A stretch of 64,000 nucleotides of DNA, from assembly GCF_000799565.1 (NCBI RefSeq), contig NZ_JUHB01000001.1, positions 558,001-622,000 on the forward strand, in the 5' to 3' direction. The notes below the pieces were generated by a model. That model was not told where the DNA came from, searched no databases, and saw only the letters and a list, made by a program, of their open reading frames with translations. Positions 7,294 to 16,273 of this stretch are shown one piece after another. The first letter of the stretch is position 1. Each line of letters opens with the position of its first letter. Origin of the DNA: Cellulophaga sp. Hel_I_12 (lineage in GTDB: Bacteria; Bacteroidota; Bacteroidia; Flavobacteriales; Flavobacteriaceae). A program made the translations under genes and the position numbers.

Positions 7294-9336
7294 TTATAGG
7301 GTGATATTTCTACCCCTCGGATATTTTATTTGAAATGAAAAGGTTTCCGAAGTTTCTTCATTTTTATCCAAACTTAATTTCCATGTGAGTAAGCCCTTTT
7401 CTTGATCATAAAGGGCATTGTTTGTACTAATATCGCTTACTTTAATTTCTTTATTTTCAGAAATGGGAATTCTATCCATAACCACCAGGTCAATAGCCAT
7501 TGGTTTGTTATTTTTAATGTCTATTTGATAGGTTCGATCTAAAATTCTAGTGTTTCCAGTAAAAGACTTACTTTTAAAATTCTTGTCTTGTTTTCTCATG
7601 ACTGTAATAGCCTTATCAATACCTAAAGAAACAGTCATTTCTTTTTTAACCGTATACGGATCAATAGTGGTTTTACCCGCATAGGTGCCACTAAAGTAAA
7701 TGTTTGCTTCGCCGGGCAATAAGTTTAGCTTTTCCCAATCTTTAAACGATGCCGTTAAAAATACATGTTCATTGATAATTGGTGCGGCAAAAAATTCGTA
7801 AGTGGCGTCTAAGGTGTAGGTGTTAATTTCTATAGCACTAATATCACCATTGGCACTAATAGAATAGGGCTTTTTAATCTCAAATTTAGTCTGTATTGCT
7901 TCTTCAACAGTGCTACTTTTTTTAGTGCTAATCACAATAATTCCGTTAGCCGCTCGGCTCCCATAAATAGCTTCGGATGATGAATAGTTTAAAACCTCGA
8001 TATGCTGAATTTCATCAGCATCTAAATCGCCTTCCATAAAATCATCGACCGGAACACCATCTATAATATATAATGGTTGTACCTCTTCTTCCATATAAAT
8101 CGATGATACACCTCTAATTTGAACGCCAGTTGCTCTTCCCTGCAACGAGCGAGAAATAGCATCATCTTGAGTCCCATAACCCATAACAACAACTTCATTT
8201 AATGCCTGCGCATCTTCTTCTAACCTTACATTTATCAGAGAAGCATAAATAGGAATTTCGTTTGTTTTGAATCCTACATACGAAAAAACCAACTCTTGTC
8301 CATTAGCAACGTTTAAGCTATACTTACCATCAAAATCCGAGCTAGTCCCTTGTGTAGTCCCTTTAACCAATACACTGCAACCAGGTAAGGGCTGACCTGA
8401 TGCATCGGTTACCATACCCGTAACCGTTTTTATACTAGGGTTATAGGCAAATTTTCTTTTTTCTATTTCAGAGCGATAGTTTTTTGATTGTCCGAAATTT
8501 AAATAATGACTTGCTAAACTAGGTTTTACGGCGTTATAATTAGGATTTCCTGTGGCAAGGGTTAAGGCCACATTGTCCCAGTTCTCTCCCGTTTTTTGAT
8601 ACACATGGGCTTTATAAGTTAAAGCTATGGCATGGTTTATTTTATTAGATTTTATATCGTAATTAGGAATCCAGCCAGCATCTTGTACATTATAGGTGAT
8701 GCCTAAATAAAGTGAAGTCGCTATAGGTGCATCAAACTTTATAGTGATTTCTCCCTTTGGTTCAGAAGGGATATTTTGCAGTGTTGAAAGCTGTTTCTGT
8801 AGGTTTACAGTATCTTCATTAAGAAGGTTTATTTTAAGGTTTAGGCTGAAAATTTCGTTTTTAATCTCCGTTATCCTATTTCGATAATACTGACTAATAG
8901 CTTTAATTTTATCTAAATCTAAAGCTTGTGTTTCAGAACTTACTAAGCGATTGGTATTCAACACCTTTTCTTCTTCATTTAAACCAAAGATGTCATTTTT
9001 TAATCGGCTAATATCTAAGCCTATTGCTTCAATTTGTTTTGTAAAAACCAGCGCTTCTGGACCTAAGCTAATGTTTTCTAAATAATTTAAGGAATACGAA
9101 ATGGCTTGAATAGAAACGCCATTTAAGCCCGAAATTTGAATACTACTTTCATCAATTTTAGGCGATAAAGCAGTTAGGGTAATTACCGAAGTACCTTGTG
9201 CTAGTTTTAAATGGGCCACTCTTGAAATATCAGCACTGTTCGCATAAAGCGTAACCGATTTTATTTTAGAGGGTATTTTATTTGCTGCAAAAAATAAGTT
9301 AGGTGTAAAAACAAGTAAGAATAAGAGCTTTTTCAT
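7294..9336 (-). CDS. MuiA/DUF4139-like exported protein with inserted CarboxypepD_reg and TonB-plug domains
   Basis: After a signal peptide of about 17 residues comes a DUF4140-like domain (about 25-120), a coiled coil (about 90-190) and then a DUF4139-type domain whose two parts (about 195-290 and 480-680) are separated by an insert. The insert starts at VTGMVTDASGQPLPG (about residue 304) as a CarboxypepD_reg-like fold and continues as a TonB-receptor plug (NEVVVMGYGTQ, then IDGVPVDD and NGIIVIST) to about residue 472. These two modules normally open SusC-type receptors. No receptor barrel follows. The DUF4139 family is called mucoidy inhibitor A, but its mechanism is unknown. It is probably periplasmic or attached to the outer membrane. 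Confidence 0.82.
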   Translation of the reverse strand: MKKLLFLLVFTPNLFFAANKIPSKIKSVTLYANSADISRVAHLKLAQGTSVITLTALSPKIDESSIQISGLNGVSIQAISYSLNYLENISLGPEALVFTKQIEAIGLDISRLKNDIFGLNEEEKVLNTNRLVSSETQALDLDKIKAISQYYRNRITEIKNEIFSLNLKINLLNEDTVNLQKQLSTLQNIPSEPKGEITIKFDAPIATSLYLGITYNVQDAGWIPNYDIKSNKINHAIALTYKAHVYQKTGENWDNVALTLATGNPNYNAVKPSLASHYLNFGQSKNYRSEIEKRKFAYNPSIKTVTGMVTDASGQPLPGCSVLVKGTTQGTSSDFDGKYSLNVANGQELVFSYVGFKTNEIPIYASLINVRLEEDAQALNEVVVMGYGTQDDAISRSLQGRATGVQIRGVSSIYMEEEVQPLYIIDGVPVDDFMEGDLDADEIQHIEVLNYSSSEAIYGSRAANGIIVISTKKSSTVEEAIQTKFEIKKPYSISANGDISAIEINTYTLDATYEFFAAPIINEHVFLTASFKDWEKLNLLPGEANIYFSGTYAGKTTIDPYTVKKEMTVSLGIDKAITVMRKQDKNFKSKSFTGNTRILDRTYQIDIKNNKPMAIDLVVMDRIPISENKEIKVSDISTNNALYDQEKGLLTWKLSLDKNEETSETFSFQIKYPRGRNITL

Positions 9337-9338
9337 GA

Positions 9339-9397
9339 TTGTTGGTTTTAAAGTTATGCTAAAGCTACTTAAGCTTTAAAAAACTTAAAACCAACAA
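9339..9397. repeat. Nested inverted repeat directly in front of the MuiA-like gene
   Basis: An outer arm TTGTTGGTTTTAAAGTT (9339-9355) pairs with 9382-9397 (AACTTAAAACCAACAA) with a single bulged base. An inner arm AAAGCT (9361-9366) pairs with AGCTTT (9372-9377). The structure ends two bases before the start codon at 9336. It has no T-tract in the direction of transcription, so it does not look like an ordinary terminator for the gene upstream. It could be a translational control hairpin or a protein-binding site. Confidence 0.7.
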
Positions 9398-9455
9398 TTC
9401 GTAAACGAGCCTGTTGCCTTAGGGAAGTAGTTCGTTGAACTCGTGTTCTTTATTT

Positions 9456-9860
9456 TTATAAAAATTTTGATTTTAATTCTGGAGTAGGAATCATACAAGC
9501 GTCTTTTTTACCATACCATGAATAGCGATTTTTCGCAATGTAATCATAAATGCTATTTCGAATTTTCTCAGGTATCCACTCAAAAACAGCTAAAACTGAC
9601 CAAAAACCTCCAAAAGATCTGCCTATTTTTAAGGCAGCAGTAGATTGTGTATAGTATGCCACGCCAGGTTCAATTAAAATAATGGAATCTAACTGCGCTG
9701 TATCAATATGGCGTTCTGCAATCATTTTTTGACCTATTTCACTTTGTAAGGCTGCAAAACGATAGCGATCAGTTGTATCGCGTTTAATAATAAATTGGAC
9801 AGCGTTATTGCAAAGATTGCAAACCCCATCGAATAAAATAATTTTTTTAGTTGCTGTCAT
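9456..9860 (-). CDS. DCC-family thiol-disulfide oxidoreductase (DUF393)
   Basis: The family signature is at the N-terminus, LFDGVCNLCNN, giving a CxxC pair at C14 and C17 after the DG that names the DxxCxxC family. The rest of the 134 residues matches the family in length and hydrophobic pattern, including FAALQSEIG. It probably acts in cytoplasmic or membrane-proximal thiol exchange; no substrate is known. It is 30 bases downstream of the MutS2-like gene on the same strand and likely co-transcribed with it. Confidence 0.88.
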   Translation of the reverse strand: MTATKKIILFDGVCNLCNNAVQFIIKRDTTDRYRFAALQSEIGQKMIAERHIDTAQLDSIILIEPGVAYYTQSTAALKIGRSFGGFWSVLAVFEWIPEKIRNSIYDYIAKNRYSWYGKKDACMIPTPELKSKFL

Positions 9861-9890
9861 ATTGGGTACCCTATTAAATGCTTATTAGGC

Positions 9891-12062
9891 CTATTTTTTC
9901 GCCTCTACCAATTCTAACTGATGGATGCTCACATTGGTCGTAAAAACACCATAATTCACTATGGCCTTGTTTTTTTCTAACTTATCAATACTACCTACCG
10001 CTTTACCATCAAGCATTCGAACTCGGTCACCGAGTTTAAAGGTAGGTTTAGGTTTGTTTTTTTCAACAAAGGCTTTTACCTTTTTTTCTTTTTTCTTTTC
10101 CTCTCGAATTACGTCTACCTTTTGAATAACTTCTTTTTCAACGGCAACTTTTTTCTGCTTTTCTATTTTTACCTGTTGCACCGATTTTTTTTGACGTTTG
10201 CTGTTTTCAGTCTCCACAATACGCAATAATTCAGAAACTAAAGGGCGTTTCTTTTTATCTTGAAAATACTTCAACGCCACATCATTCACCTTATTCCCCA
10301 AATAAATCATTCGTTGATTGGCATCATACAATTCCTGATAATTTTCTAATTTAACTTTTGTTCTTGCATTTAATTCTTCCAAACGCTGGGCTTCACTTCT
10401 TGCTTTTGACTCTTCCTCTTTTAATTTTGAGCCGGTTTTTTCCATAGAACTCCGCTCTTTTTGTAGTTTGGCAATAGTCGCATCAAAACGCACTTTACCC
10501 TTCTCAATTTTCTTTTTAGCACGGTTAATTAAACTAAACGGAATTCCGTTCTTTTGTGCTACTTCAAATGTAAAAGAACTTCCTGCTTGACCCAAAACCA
10601 ATTGGTAGGTTGGTTCTAATGTTTTGTCATCAAATAACATATTAGCATTGGTGGCGTTAGGCAATTCATTGGCTAATAATTTTAAGTTAGAGTAGTGGGT
10701 AGTGATGATCCCATAAGAACCTCTTTCGTAAAAAACTTCTAAAAAAATCTCCGCCAATGCACCTCCTAATTCAGGGTCGCTACCCGTGCCAAATTCATCG
10801 ATCAAAAAAAGTGTTTTATCATCGCATTTACGCAAAAAATAATTCATGTTCTTCAAGCGATAGCTATAGGTACTTAAATGATTTTCAATAGATTGATTAT
10901 CACCAATATCGGTTAAGATTCTATCAAACAAGCATACTTTACTACGTTCGTGAACAGGAATTAACAAACCACTTTGAAGCATCAACTGCAAAATACCCAA
11001 TGTTTTTAAGGTAATACTTTTACCACCTGCATTAGGTCCTGAGATGACAATTATTCTATTTTCTGGATGCAAGTACAAGGTCTGTGGAAACGTTTTTTCT
11101 TTTTTTCGCTTGTTCGTCAAATACAACAGCGGATGATAGGCATCACGAAGAAATAATTCGTTCTTATCGCTAATTTCTGGCATAATGGCCTCCATTTCAC
11201 CAGCGTATTTTGCCTTTGCCGCGGTAATATCTAAGTGTGCTAAAAATTCTTGATATAATGCTAATTCTGGGGTAAAAGGTTTAATATGTAAGGTTAATTC
11301 CCTTAAAATACGTTGAATTTCTTCTCGCTCATCAAACTCTAAATTATTTAATTGCCGACTGTATTGTAAAGATGCCTCTGGCTCAATATAAACAATACTA
11401 CCCGTTTTTGAAGTACCCATTACAGCTCCTTTCACCTTTTTGCGGTACATGGCTTTAACTGCTAGAACACGACGGTTATCCACCACAGATTCGCGAATTT
11501 CGTCTAGAAATTCTGAGGCTTGATACAGCGATAAAGCGCGACTAAAACTTTGATTTATTTTACCTTTAACAATATTTATTTCTTGTCTTATAATTCGTAA
11601 ATCGTTAGAAGCTGTATCTTTTATTTCTCCGAATCGGTCAATTACGGCATCGATATGCATTGGGATAGCCAAATTTAATTCTACCGCTTCCGAAGCTTCA
11701 AAAAGTAAAGGATAATAATCTTTAAATTTTTTTAAAAACTTTTTTTGTGTATTGACTGTGGTACAAAGACTCCCAATTTTTTTGAATCCACTTAATTCTA
11801 TCGTTGCATTATCTATTTTTAATAGTTTTAATTCTTGATGAATAGCATCAAAACCATGGTTGGGCACCCGGTTGTCATTCGTATAAGAAGCCACATATTC
11901 TGAAGTTTGTCCCAAATGAATCAAAATTTGCTCCTTTGATCTTAAAGGTCTTATTTCTAGGGCTTGTTCTTTCCCCAATTCTGTAGTACATCTGGCAGAA
12001 ATTTGATTTAAAACCGTGTAAAATTCTAAATCTTTTAATGTTTTTTCGTTAATCTTATTCAT
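9891..12062 (-). CDS. MutS2-like DNA-binding ATPase lacking the Smr domain
   Basis: This is a cytoplasmic MutS-family ATPase. The Walker A loop GPNAGGKSITLKT lies near residue 345, and the Walker B region LFLIDEFGTGSDPELGGALAE and later the ITTHYSNLK switch are in place. After a long charged coiled coil it ends with a KOW-like segment (FKLGDRVRMLDGKAVGSI). MutS2 of other phyla ends in a nuclease Smr domain, which is absent here. MutS2 homologues act on recombination intermediates or collided ribosomes. I place the start at the second in-frame ATG (MNKINEKTLKD), because a perfect -7 box TATCTTTG lies inside the 12-codon extension that the first ATG would add. Confidence 0.9.
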   Translation of the reverse strand: MNKINEKTLKDLEFYTVLNQISARCTTELGKEQALEIRPLRSKEQILIHLGQTSEYVASYTNDNRVPNHGFDAIHQELKLLKIDNATIELSGFKKIGSLCTTVNTQKKFLKKFKDYYPLLFEASEAVELNLAIPMHIDAVIDRFGEIKDTASNDLRIIRQEINIVKGKINQSFSRALSLYQASEFLDEIRESVVDNRRVLAVKAMYRKKVKGAVMGTSKTGSIVYIEPEASLQYSRQLNNLEFDEREEIQRILRELTLHIKPFTPELALYQEFLAHLDITAAKAKYAGEMEAIMPEISDKNELFLRDAYHPLLYLTNKRKKEKTFPQTLYLHPENRIIVISGPNAGGKSITLKTLGILQLMLQSGLLIPVHERSKVCLFDRILTDIGDNQSIENHLSTYSYRLKNMNYFLRKCDDKTLFLIDEFGTGSDPELGGALAEIFLEVFYERGSYGIITTHYSNLKLLANELPNATNANMLFDDKTLEPTYQLVLGQAGSSFTFEVAQKNGIPFSLINRAKKKIEKGKVRFDATIAKLQKERSSMEKTGSKLKEEESKARSEAQRLEELNARTKVKLENYQELYDANQRMIYLGNKVNDVALKYFQDKKKRPLVSELLRIVETENSKRQKKSVQQVKIEKQKKVAVEKEVIQKVDVIREEKKKEKKVKAFVEKNKPKPTFKLGDRVRMLDGKAVGSIDKLEKNKAIVNYGVFTTNVSIHQLELVEAKK

Positions 12063-12081
12063 TCCAATTTTTATAGCCGTA

Positions 12082-12089
12082 CAAAGATA
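12082..12089 (-). promoter_or_regulatory. -7 box of the MutS2-like gene
   Basis: On the minus strand this reads TATCTTTG, a full match to the Bacteroidota -7 box. A transcript would begin near 12077, 15 bases before the ATG at 12062 and after the alternative ATG at 12098, so it decides the start codon. The -33 box is weak. Confidence 0.5.
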
Positions 12090-12252
12090 GCTATTCATAC
12101 GGAGTTTTTAGCGAAAGCTAGTATCCCTTTAATACGTCCCGTTAATTTTAATTATGTAGGCCTTTAAGTATACTTTTAAAACAATAAAAAATCTTTTTTG
12201 GGGTTTATAAGTAGGCTATAAGCCATTGTAAACCATAATATTAATAACCAAA

Positions 12253-13296
12253 ATGAAAATAAAAATACTATTTTATCTAGGAATCACTTCGCTTTTAGTC
12301 GCCTGCGGTTCCACCAGAAAAATGACCATGGGCATCACTGAACCTGCTATAGTAAGTATATCAGATGATGTTAGAAGTATTGGTATAATAAACAGAAGTG
12401 CCCCGTCTAAAGGCAATAGTGCCTTGGATAAAATAGATCAAATTTTATCTGCAGAAGGTCTTAATTTAGATAAAAAAGGAGCTGAAGCTGCTATTGCCTC
12501 GTTCGCTTCGGAAGTTGGAATGCTCAAAAATTTTGATGAAATTAAAATTATCGAAGCAAATGAAGACATAAAAAGCGGATTGGGTGTTTTACCAGCTATT
12601 TTATCGTGGGACATCATAGCACAAATTTGTGAAGAAAATAACGTAGATCTCATTTTCTCGTTAGCCTACTTTGATACCGATACAAAAGCAACACTCGCTG
12701 TAGCTACAATGCCCTTAAAAAATAACTTGGGAGTAAAAGTAAATGTACCCGCTCAAAAACTAAGCTTGAACACCCTGATAAACTGTGGTTGGCGAATCTA
12801 TGATCCGCAAACGAAATTAGTTATTGATGAACGTTTTTACACTAAAAATATGGCCTTTATGGGTCAAGGTATCAATCCTGTAAAAGCATTGGAGACTATA
12901 CAAAATAGAAATGAAACCATTGAACAGTACAGCAAAAATGTAGGTATAGCGTATGCCAAAAGATTGGTCCCCAATAAGGTGCGAATTTCTAGGGATTATT
13001 TCGTGAGCGGAACCAATAATTTTAAAGTAGCACAACGAAGAGCGCTTACTGGCGATTGGAGCGGAGCAGCCGAACTGTGGGAGCTAGAGTTAATGAGTAG
13101 CAATCGTAAAATTCTTGGACGAGCAAATTACAACATGGCTATAAGTAGCGAAATTGATGGAAATTTAGATTTGGCCATCGAATATGCCTCAAAAGCCTTT
13201 ACTGATTATAAAAATAGATTGGCATTGTCGTATGTGAATAAGCTAAACTATAGGGTAGCTCAAAACAATTTGCTAGAACAACAAGCTTCTAAGTAA
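12253..13296 (+). CDS. DUF6340-family lipoprotein
   Basis: The signal sequence ends in a lipobox (SLLVACGS), which predicts a lipid-anchored periplasmic or outer-membrane protein. The rest matches the Bacteroidota-specific DUF6340 pattern: an N-terminal domain with RSIGIINRS, a central strand-rich region and a C-terminal pair of TPR-like helices (about residues 255-335, with AAELWELELMSSNRKILGRA). No function is known for the family. It stands alone between divergent and downstream genes. Confidence 0.75.
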   Translation: MKIKILFYLGITSLLVACGSTRKMTMGITEPAIVSISDDVRSIGIINRSAPSKGNSALDKIDQILSAEGLNLDKKGAEAAIASFASEVGMLKNFDEIKIIEANEDIKSGLGVLPAILSWDIIAQICEENNVDLIFSLAYFDTDTKATLAVATMPLKNNLGVKVNVPAQKLSLNTLINCGWRIYDPQTKLVIDERFYTKNMAFMGQGINPVKALETIQNRNETIEQYSKNVGIAYAKRLVPNKVRISRDYFVSGTNNFKVAQRRALTGDWSGAAELWELELMSSNRKILGRANYNMAISSEIDGNLDLAIEYASKAFTDYKNRLALSYVNKLNYRVAQNNLLEQQASK

Positions 13297-13297
13297 A

Positions 13298-13327
13298 TTG
13301 AATAGCTTTCAAAATTGTTTATTTTTG
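13298..13327 (+). promoter_or_regulatory. Promoter of ung
   Basis: TTG (13298-13300), exactly 19 bases, then TATTTTTG (13320-13327) match the Bacteroidota consensus well. The transcript would start near 13332, about 16 bases before the ung ATG. Confidence 0.6.
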
Positions 13328-13347
13328 AAGCTGAAAAGCCCTAAAAT

Positions 13348-14019
13348 ATGCAGCTAGCCATTAACGACAGTTGGAAACAGCAACTAAAGGAAGAGTTTAC
13401 AAAACCATATTTCGAAGCCTTAGTAGCTTTTGTAAAAAAGGAATATGCAAGCTTTGTTTGTTATCCTAAAGCCACTGATATTTTTGCGGCTTTTAACTAT
13501 TGTACTTTTGAGGCCACTAAAGTAGTCATCATTGGGCAAGACCCTTATCACGGGCCAAACCAAGCAAATGGACTCTGTTTTTCCGTAAAAGATGGCATAC
13601 CTCATCCACCATCCTTGCAAAATATTTTTAAAGAAATAGCGACGGATATCGGTACGGCTTATCCTAAAAGTGGAAACTTAGAGGCTTGGGCAAAACAGGG
13701 CGTTTTATTATTAAATGCCACTTTAACCGTTCGTTCAAGTGAAGCTGGAAGTCATCAAAAAAAAGGCTGGGAAGTTTTTACCGATGCTGTTATAAAGCAT
13801 TTGTCTAACGAAAAGCAAGACCTTATATTTTTACTTTGGGGTGGATTTGCGAAGAATAAAATAAAATTAATTGACACCAATAAACATAAGGTTTTTGTTT
13901 CTGGGCACCCTTCTCCTCTCAGCGCTAATAGAGGCTACTGGTTTGGAAATAAGCACTTTAGTAAAACAAACGAGCAATTAAGGGAGTTAGGCAGGTCTGA
14001 AATCATGTGGGCATCCTAA
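13348..14019 (+). CDS. ung: Uracil-DNA glycosylase
   Basis: This is a cytoplasmic base-excision repair enzyme that removes uracil from DNA. The water-activating loop GQDPYHGPNQANGL (D65) and the minor-groove loop GHPSPLSANRGYWF (H187) are both intact, as is the PPSLQNIFKE segment. Length 223 is standard for family-1 UDG. It has its own promoter and stands as a single gene. Confidence 0.97.
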   Translation: MQLAINDSWKQQLKEEFTKPYFEALVAFVKKEYASFVCYPKATDIFAAFNYCTFEATKVVIIGQDPYHGPNQANGLCFSVKDGIPHPPSLQNIFKEIATDIGTAYPKSGNLEAWAKQGVLLLNATLTVRSSEAGSHQKKGWEVFTDAVIKHLSNEKQDLIFLLWGGFAKNKIKLIDTNKHKVFVSGHPSPLSANRGYWFGNKHFSKTNEQLRELGRSEIMWAS

Positions 14020-14159
14020 CTAAAACCTCCTATATTATAAATTTTCCACGAAAAATGTAGGTAGTATACTTGCCGAATTAGCTATATTTCTTATTTTAGC
14101 CAAAGACACCAAACCAAAAAATACAAATTTACAGTCGAACTAACTAAGCCTGGTTGCCC

Positions 14160-14561
14160 ATGAGTGTTAAATCTATATTATTAGTGGATGATGATGAATC
14201 AACCAACTTTATCAACAGTATTTTTATAAAAAAATTAGATATTGATGTCCATGTTTATAAAACCTTAAATGGGGCTGAAGCGCTAGAAGTGATTAATACT
14301 TCGAATACTAAAAATGGTTTTTTTCCTTGCTTAATTATACTAGACATCAACATGCCTGTCATGAGTGGATGGTCGTTTTTAGAACACTTTAAAAACCTGC
14401 CTCAACCCATCAAAGAGCAGTGTTTTGTGGTGATGACTACAGTAAGTGAAGATGAAAAAGACATCATAAAAGCTAGTAAAAATGAAGATGTGAAAAAATT
14501 CTATCAGAAACCAATGTCTGATGAAAAGTTTAGTCAATTAATTAGCGAATATTTTTTCTAA
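14160..14561 (+). CDS. Single-domain response regulator (CheY-like receiver)
   Basis: The whole protein is one receiver domain. The acidic pocket is LLVDDDES, the phospho-acceptor aspartate is in LIILDINMPVMSGW, and the conserved lysine is in YQKPMSDEKF. There is no output domain, so it must act through protein contact or phosphotransfer. I use the ATG at 14160; the only earlier in-frame start is a TTG two codons upstream. No histidine kinase is adjacent. Its stop overlaps by four bases the stop of the convergent gene. Confidence 0.9.
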   Translation: MSVKSILLVDDDESTNFINSIFIKKLDIDVHVYKTLNGAEALEVINTSNTKNGFFPCLIILDINMPVMSGWSFLEHFKNLPQPIKEQCFVVMTTVSEDEKDIIKASKNEDVKKFYQKPMSDEKFSQLISEYFF

Positions 14562-15403
14562 ATAAGAACAGCATCTGGAGGTAGTTTTTTAGCTATTAAT
14601 TTTAAATCTACTAAAGTATTTTGAACAGCCTCTAGGGTCTCTTTGGATAGTTTAGATTGACTCCATTGGGTGATAGACATCCATTGTTTGATATCTTCTA
14701 GTTTTTGTTCGTAAGTATTGGCTAAAGTTCTATCGATACTGGGAATATTTTTAAACTCTGCCGTATACCCGTTAATAACTTCTAAAATATGCCCTAAAAC
14801 CCTAGCCTGTTCGCTACTAAATTTATTAGTAGCAGCAAGCACGAAACAAGGCCATGGCGTAGGGCAGTCTGCTAAACGTCTAAAAACGCCTTTATCTACC
14901 AAGGGTTTGGTAGTAAAACGCTCCCACATAAAAAAATCGGCTTTCCTTTGAGTTAATGCGCTTACCGCACCCTCTAAGTGATCAATTATTTCGAATTGTA
15001 ATTTTTCTAAATCCCATTGTTCATTTTTGCCTAAAACATAGGCCATTAAATGACTCCCGCTTCCTAATCGGCTAATGGCAGCCTTGGCGTTTTTTAAGTC
15101 ACTTACTGTTTTATAATCACTAGTTGCAGCCACATGTATTCCCCAAAGTAGGGGTGAGGCGATATATTCTTGAACTATTTTTGAGGGGTTTCCTTCAACA
15201 ATACTTTTTACAATACCCTCCGTTAATATAATTGCTAAATCAGTTTCTTCGTTTGCCAGCATCTGGCTCATTTTACCAGTTCCTTCTGGAATATTTGTCC
15301 ATTCCAAATTAATGCCCCGCGCTTCAAAAGCACCTTCTTCAATAGCCATCTGCCATGGAAAATTAAAATGCTCAGGTACCCCTACAATACGGACTGTTTT
15401 CAT
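14558..15403 (-). CDS. Periplasmic-binding-fold protein without signal peptide (Ca3427-like)
   Basis: The sequence has the fold of type-2 substrate-binding proteins of the NMT1/THI5 group (VGVPEHFNFPWQMAIEEG, then DLAIILTEGIV). It lacks any signal peptide and there are no permease or ATPase genes nearby, so it is probably cytoplasmic and enzymatic or sensory rather than part of a transporter. It overlaps the phosphorylase gene upstream by four bases, which suggests translational coupling. Ligand unknown. Confidence 0.72.
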   Translation of the reverse strand: MKTVRIVGVPEHFNFPWQMAIEEGAFEARGINLEWTNIPEGTGKMSQMLANEETDLAIILTEGIVKSIVEGNPSKIVQEYIASPLLWGIHVAATSDYKTVSDLKNAKAAISRLGSGSHLMAYVLGKNEQWDLEKLQFEIIDHLEGAVSALTQRKADFFMWERFTTKPLVDKGVFRRLADCPTPWPCFVLAATNKFSSEQARVLGHILEVINGYTAEFKNIPSIDRTLANTYEQKLEDIKQWMSITQWSQSKLSKETLEAVQNTLVDLKLIAKKLPPDAVLI

Positions 15404-16272
15404 ACTTTGGTAAGCGCTTTTAAAGTTTTTTGTATTAATTTATCTATTAATTCAGCGGGGTTTTCTGAAAATTCGCCAGTACTTCTATTGGCAATGATAG
15501 CGTTTAATGAAATTGCTCGATGTCCCAATAATTTTGAAAGGCCATAGATACCAGAAGTCTCCATTTCAAGATTGGTAATTTTTAAACCATTAAAACTAAA
15601 GGAAGCTAATTTATCATTGAGCCCATCATCTTCTGTTTTTAACCGTAGAACTCTTCCTTGGGGACCATAAAAGCCAACATTGGTCGCTGTAAAACCCTTG
15701 TAGAACTGTAAACCTTCAAATTTTGAGGCCAATTGTTGATCATAAGAAACAATGTATGGCGTTGATTTGTACTTCGACCAATTGGTGTGTGTTATAAATT
15801 CAGCTTCCATTTCGGAATGCATGACCTGTTTTGCATCGTAAAAACGCAACAAACTGTCAAGGCCAATAGCGTATTCACTGATAATTACAGAATTAATAGG
15901 AATCTCAGGCTGAATAGAACCAGAGGTACCAATTCTTATAATTTCTAGTTGCTTTTTTTCTTTGTGGATTGTTCTATTGTTGAAATTTATATTCACAAGA
16001 GCATCTAACTCGTTAAGTACTATATCAATATTATCAGTACCTATTCCGGTAGAAATAACAGATATTCGCTTTCCATGAAGCATCCCGGTATGGGTTATAA
16101 ACTCCCGTTTCCCCTTTTTAACTTCAATGGTATCAAAATAATTTGAAACAAGGGCAACACGATCAGGATCACCAACAGTAATCACGGTATCTGCAAGATC
16201 TTGGGGTAGTAAATTAAGGTGGTAAATGCTTTGGTCTGCATTTAAAATAAGCTCTGAAGGCTTTAATTGCAT
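15400..16272 (-). CDS. Nucleoside phosphorylase (uridine-phosphorylase-like)
   Basis: The protein belongs to the PNP/UDP phosphorylase superfamily and should split a nucleoside with phosphate in the cytoplasm. Visible family features are TVGDPDRVALVSNYF, the phosphate-site strand with SVISTGIGTDNIDIVLNEL, IRIGTSGSIQ, and near the C-terminus NLEMETSGIYGLSKLLGH (the E-M-E ribose-binding element). Uridine or purine preference is not certain. It starts two bases after the DUF1835 gene ends and runs into the binding-protein gene. Confidence 0.88.
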   Translation of the reverse strand: MQLKPSELILNADQSIYHLNLLPQDLADTVITVGDPDRVALVSNYFDTIEVKKGKREFITHTGMLHGKRISVISTGIGTDNIDIVLNELDALVNINFNNRTIHKEKKQLEIIRIGTSGSIQPEIPINSVIISEYAIGLDSLLRFYDAKQVMHSEMEAEFITHTNWSKYKSTPYIVSYDQQLASKFEGLQFYKGFTATNVGFYGPQGRVLRLKTEDDGLNDKLASFSFNGLKITNLEMETSGIYGLSKLLGHRAISLNAIIANRSTGEFSENPAELIDKLIQKTLKALTKV

Positions 16273-16273
16273 G

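Noticed and set aside
14558-15403. Substrate-binding protein of an ABC transporter
   Set aside because: There is no signal peptide, and there are no permease or ATPase genes nearby, so I describe it only as the fold.
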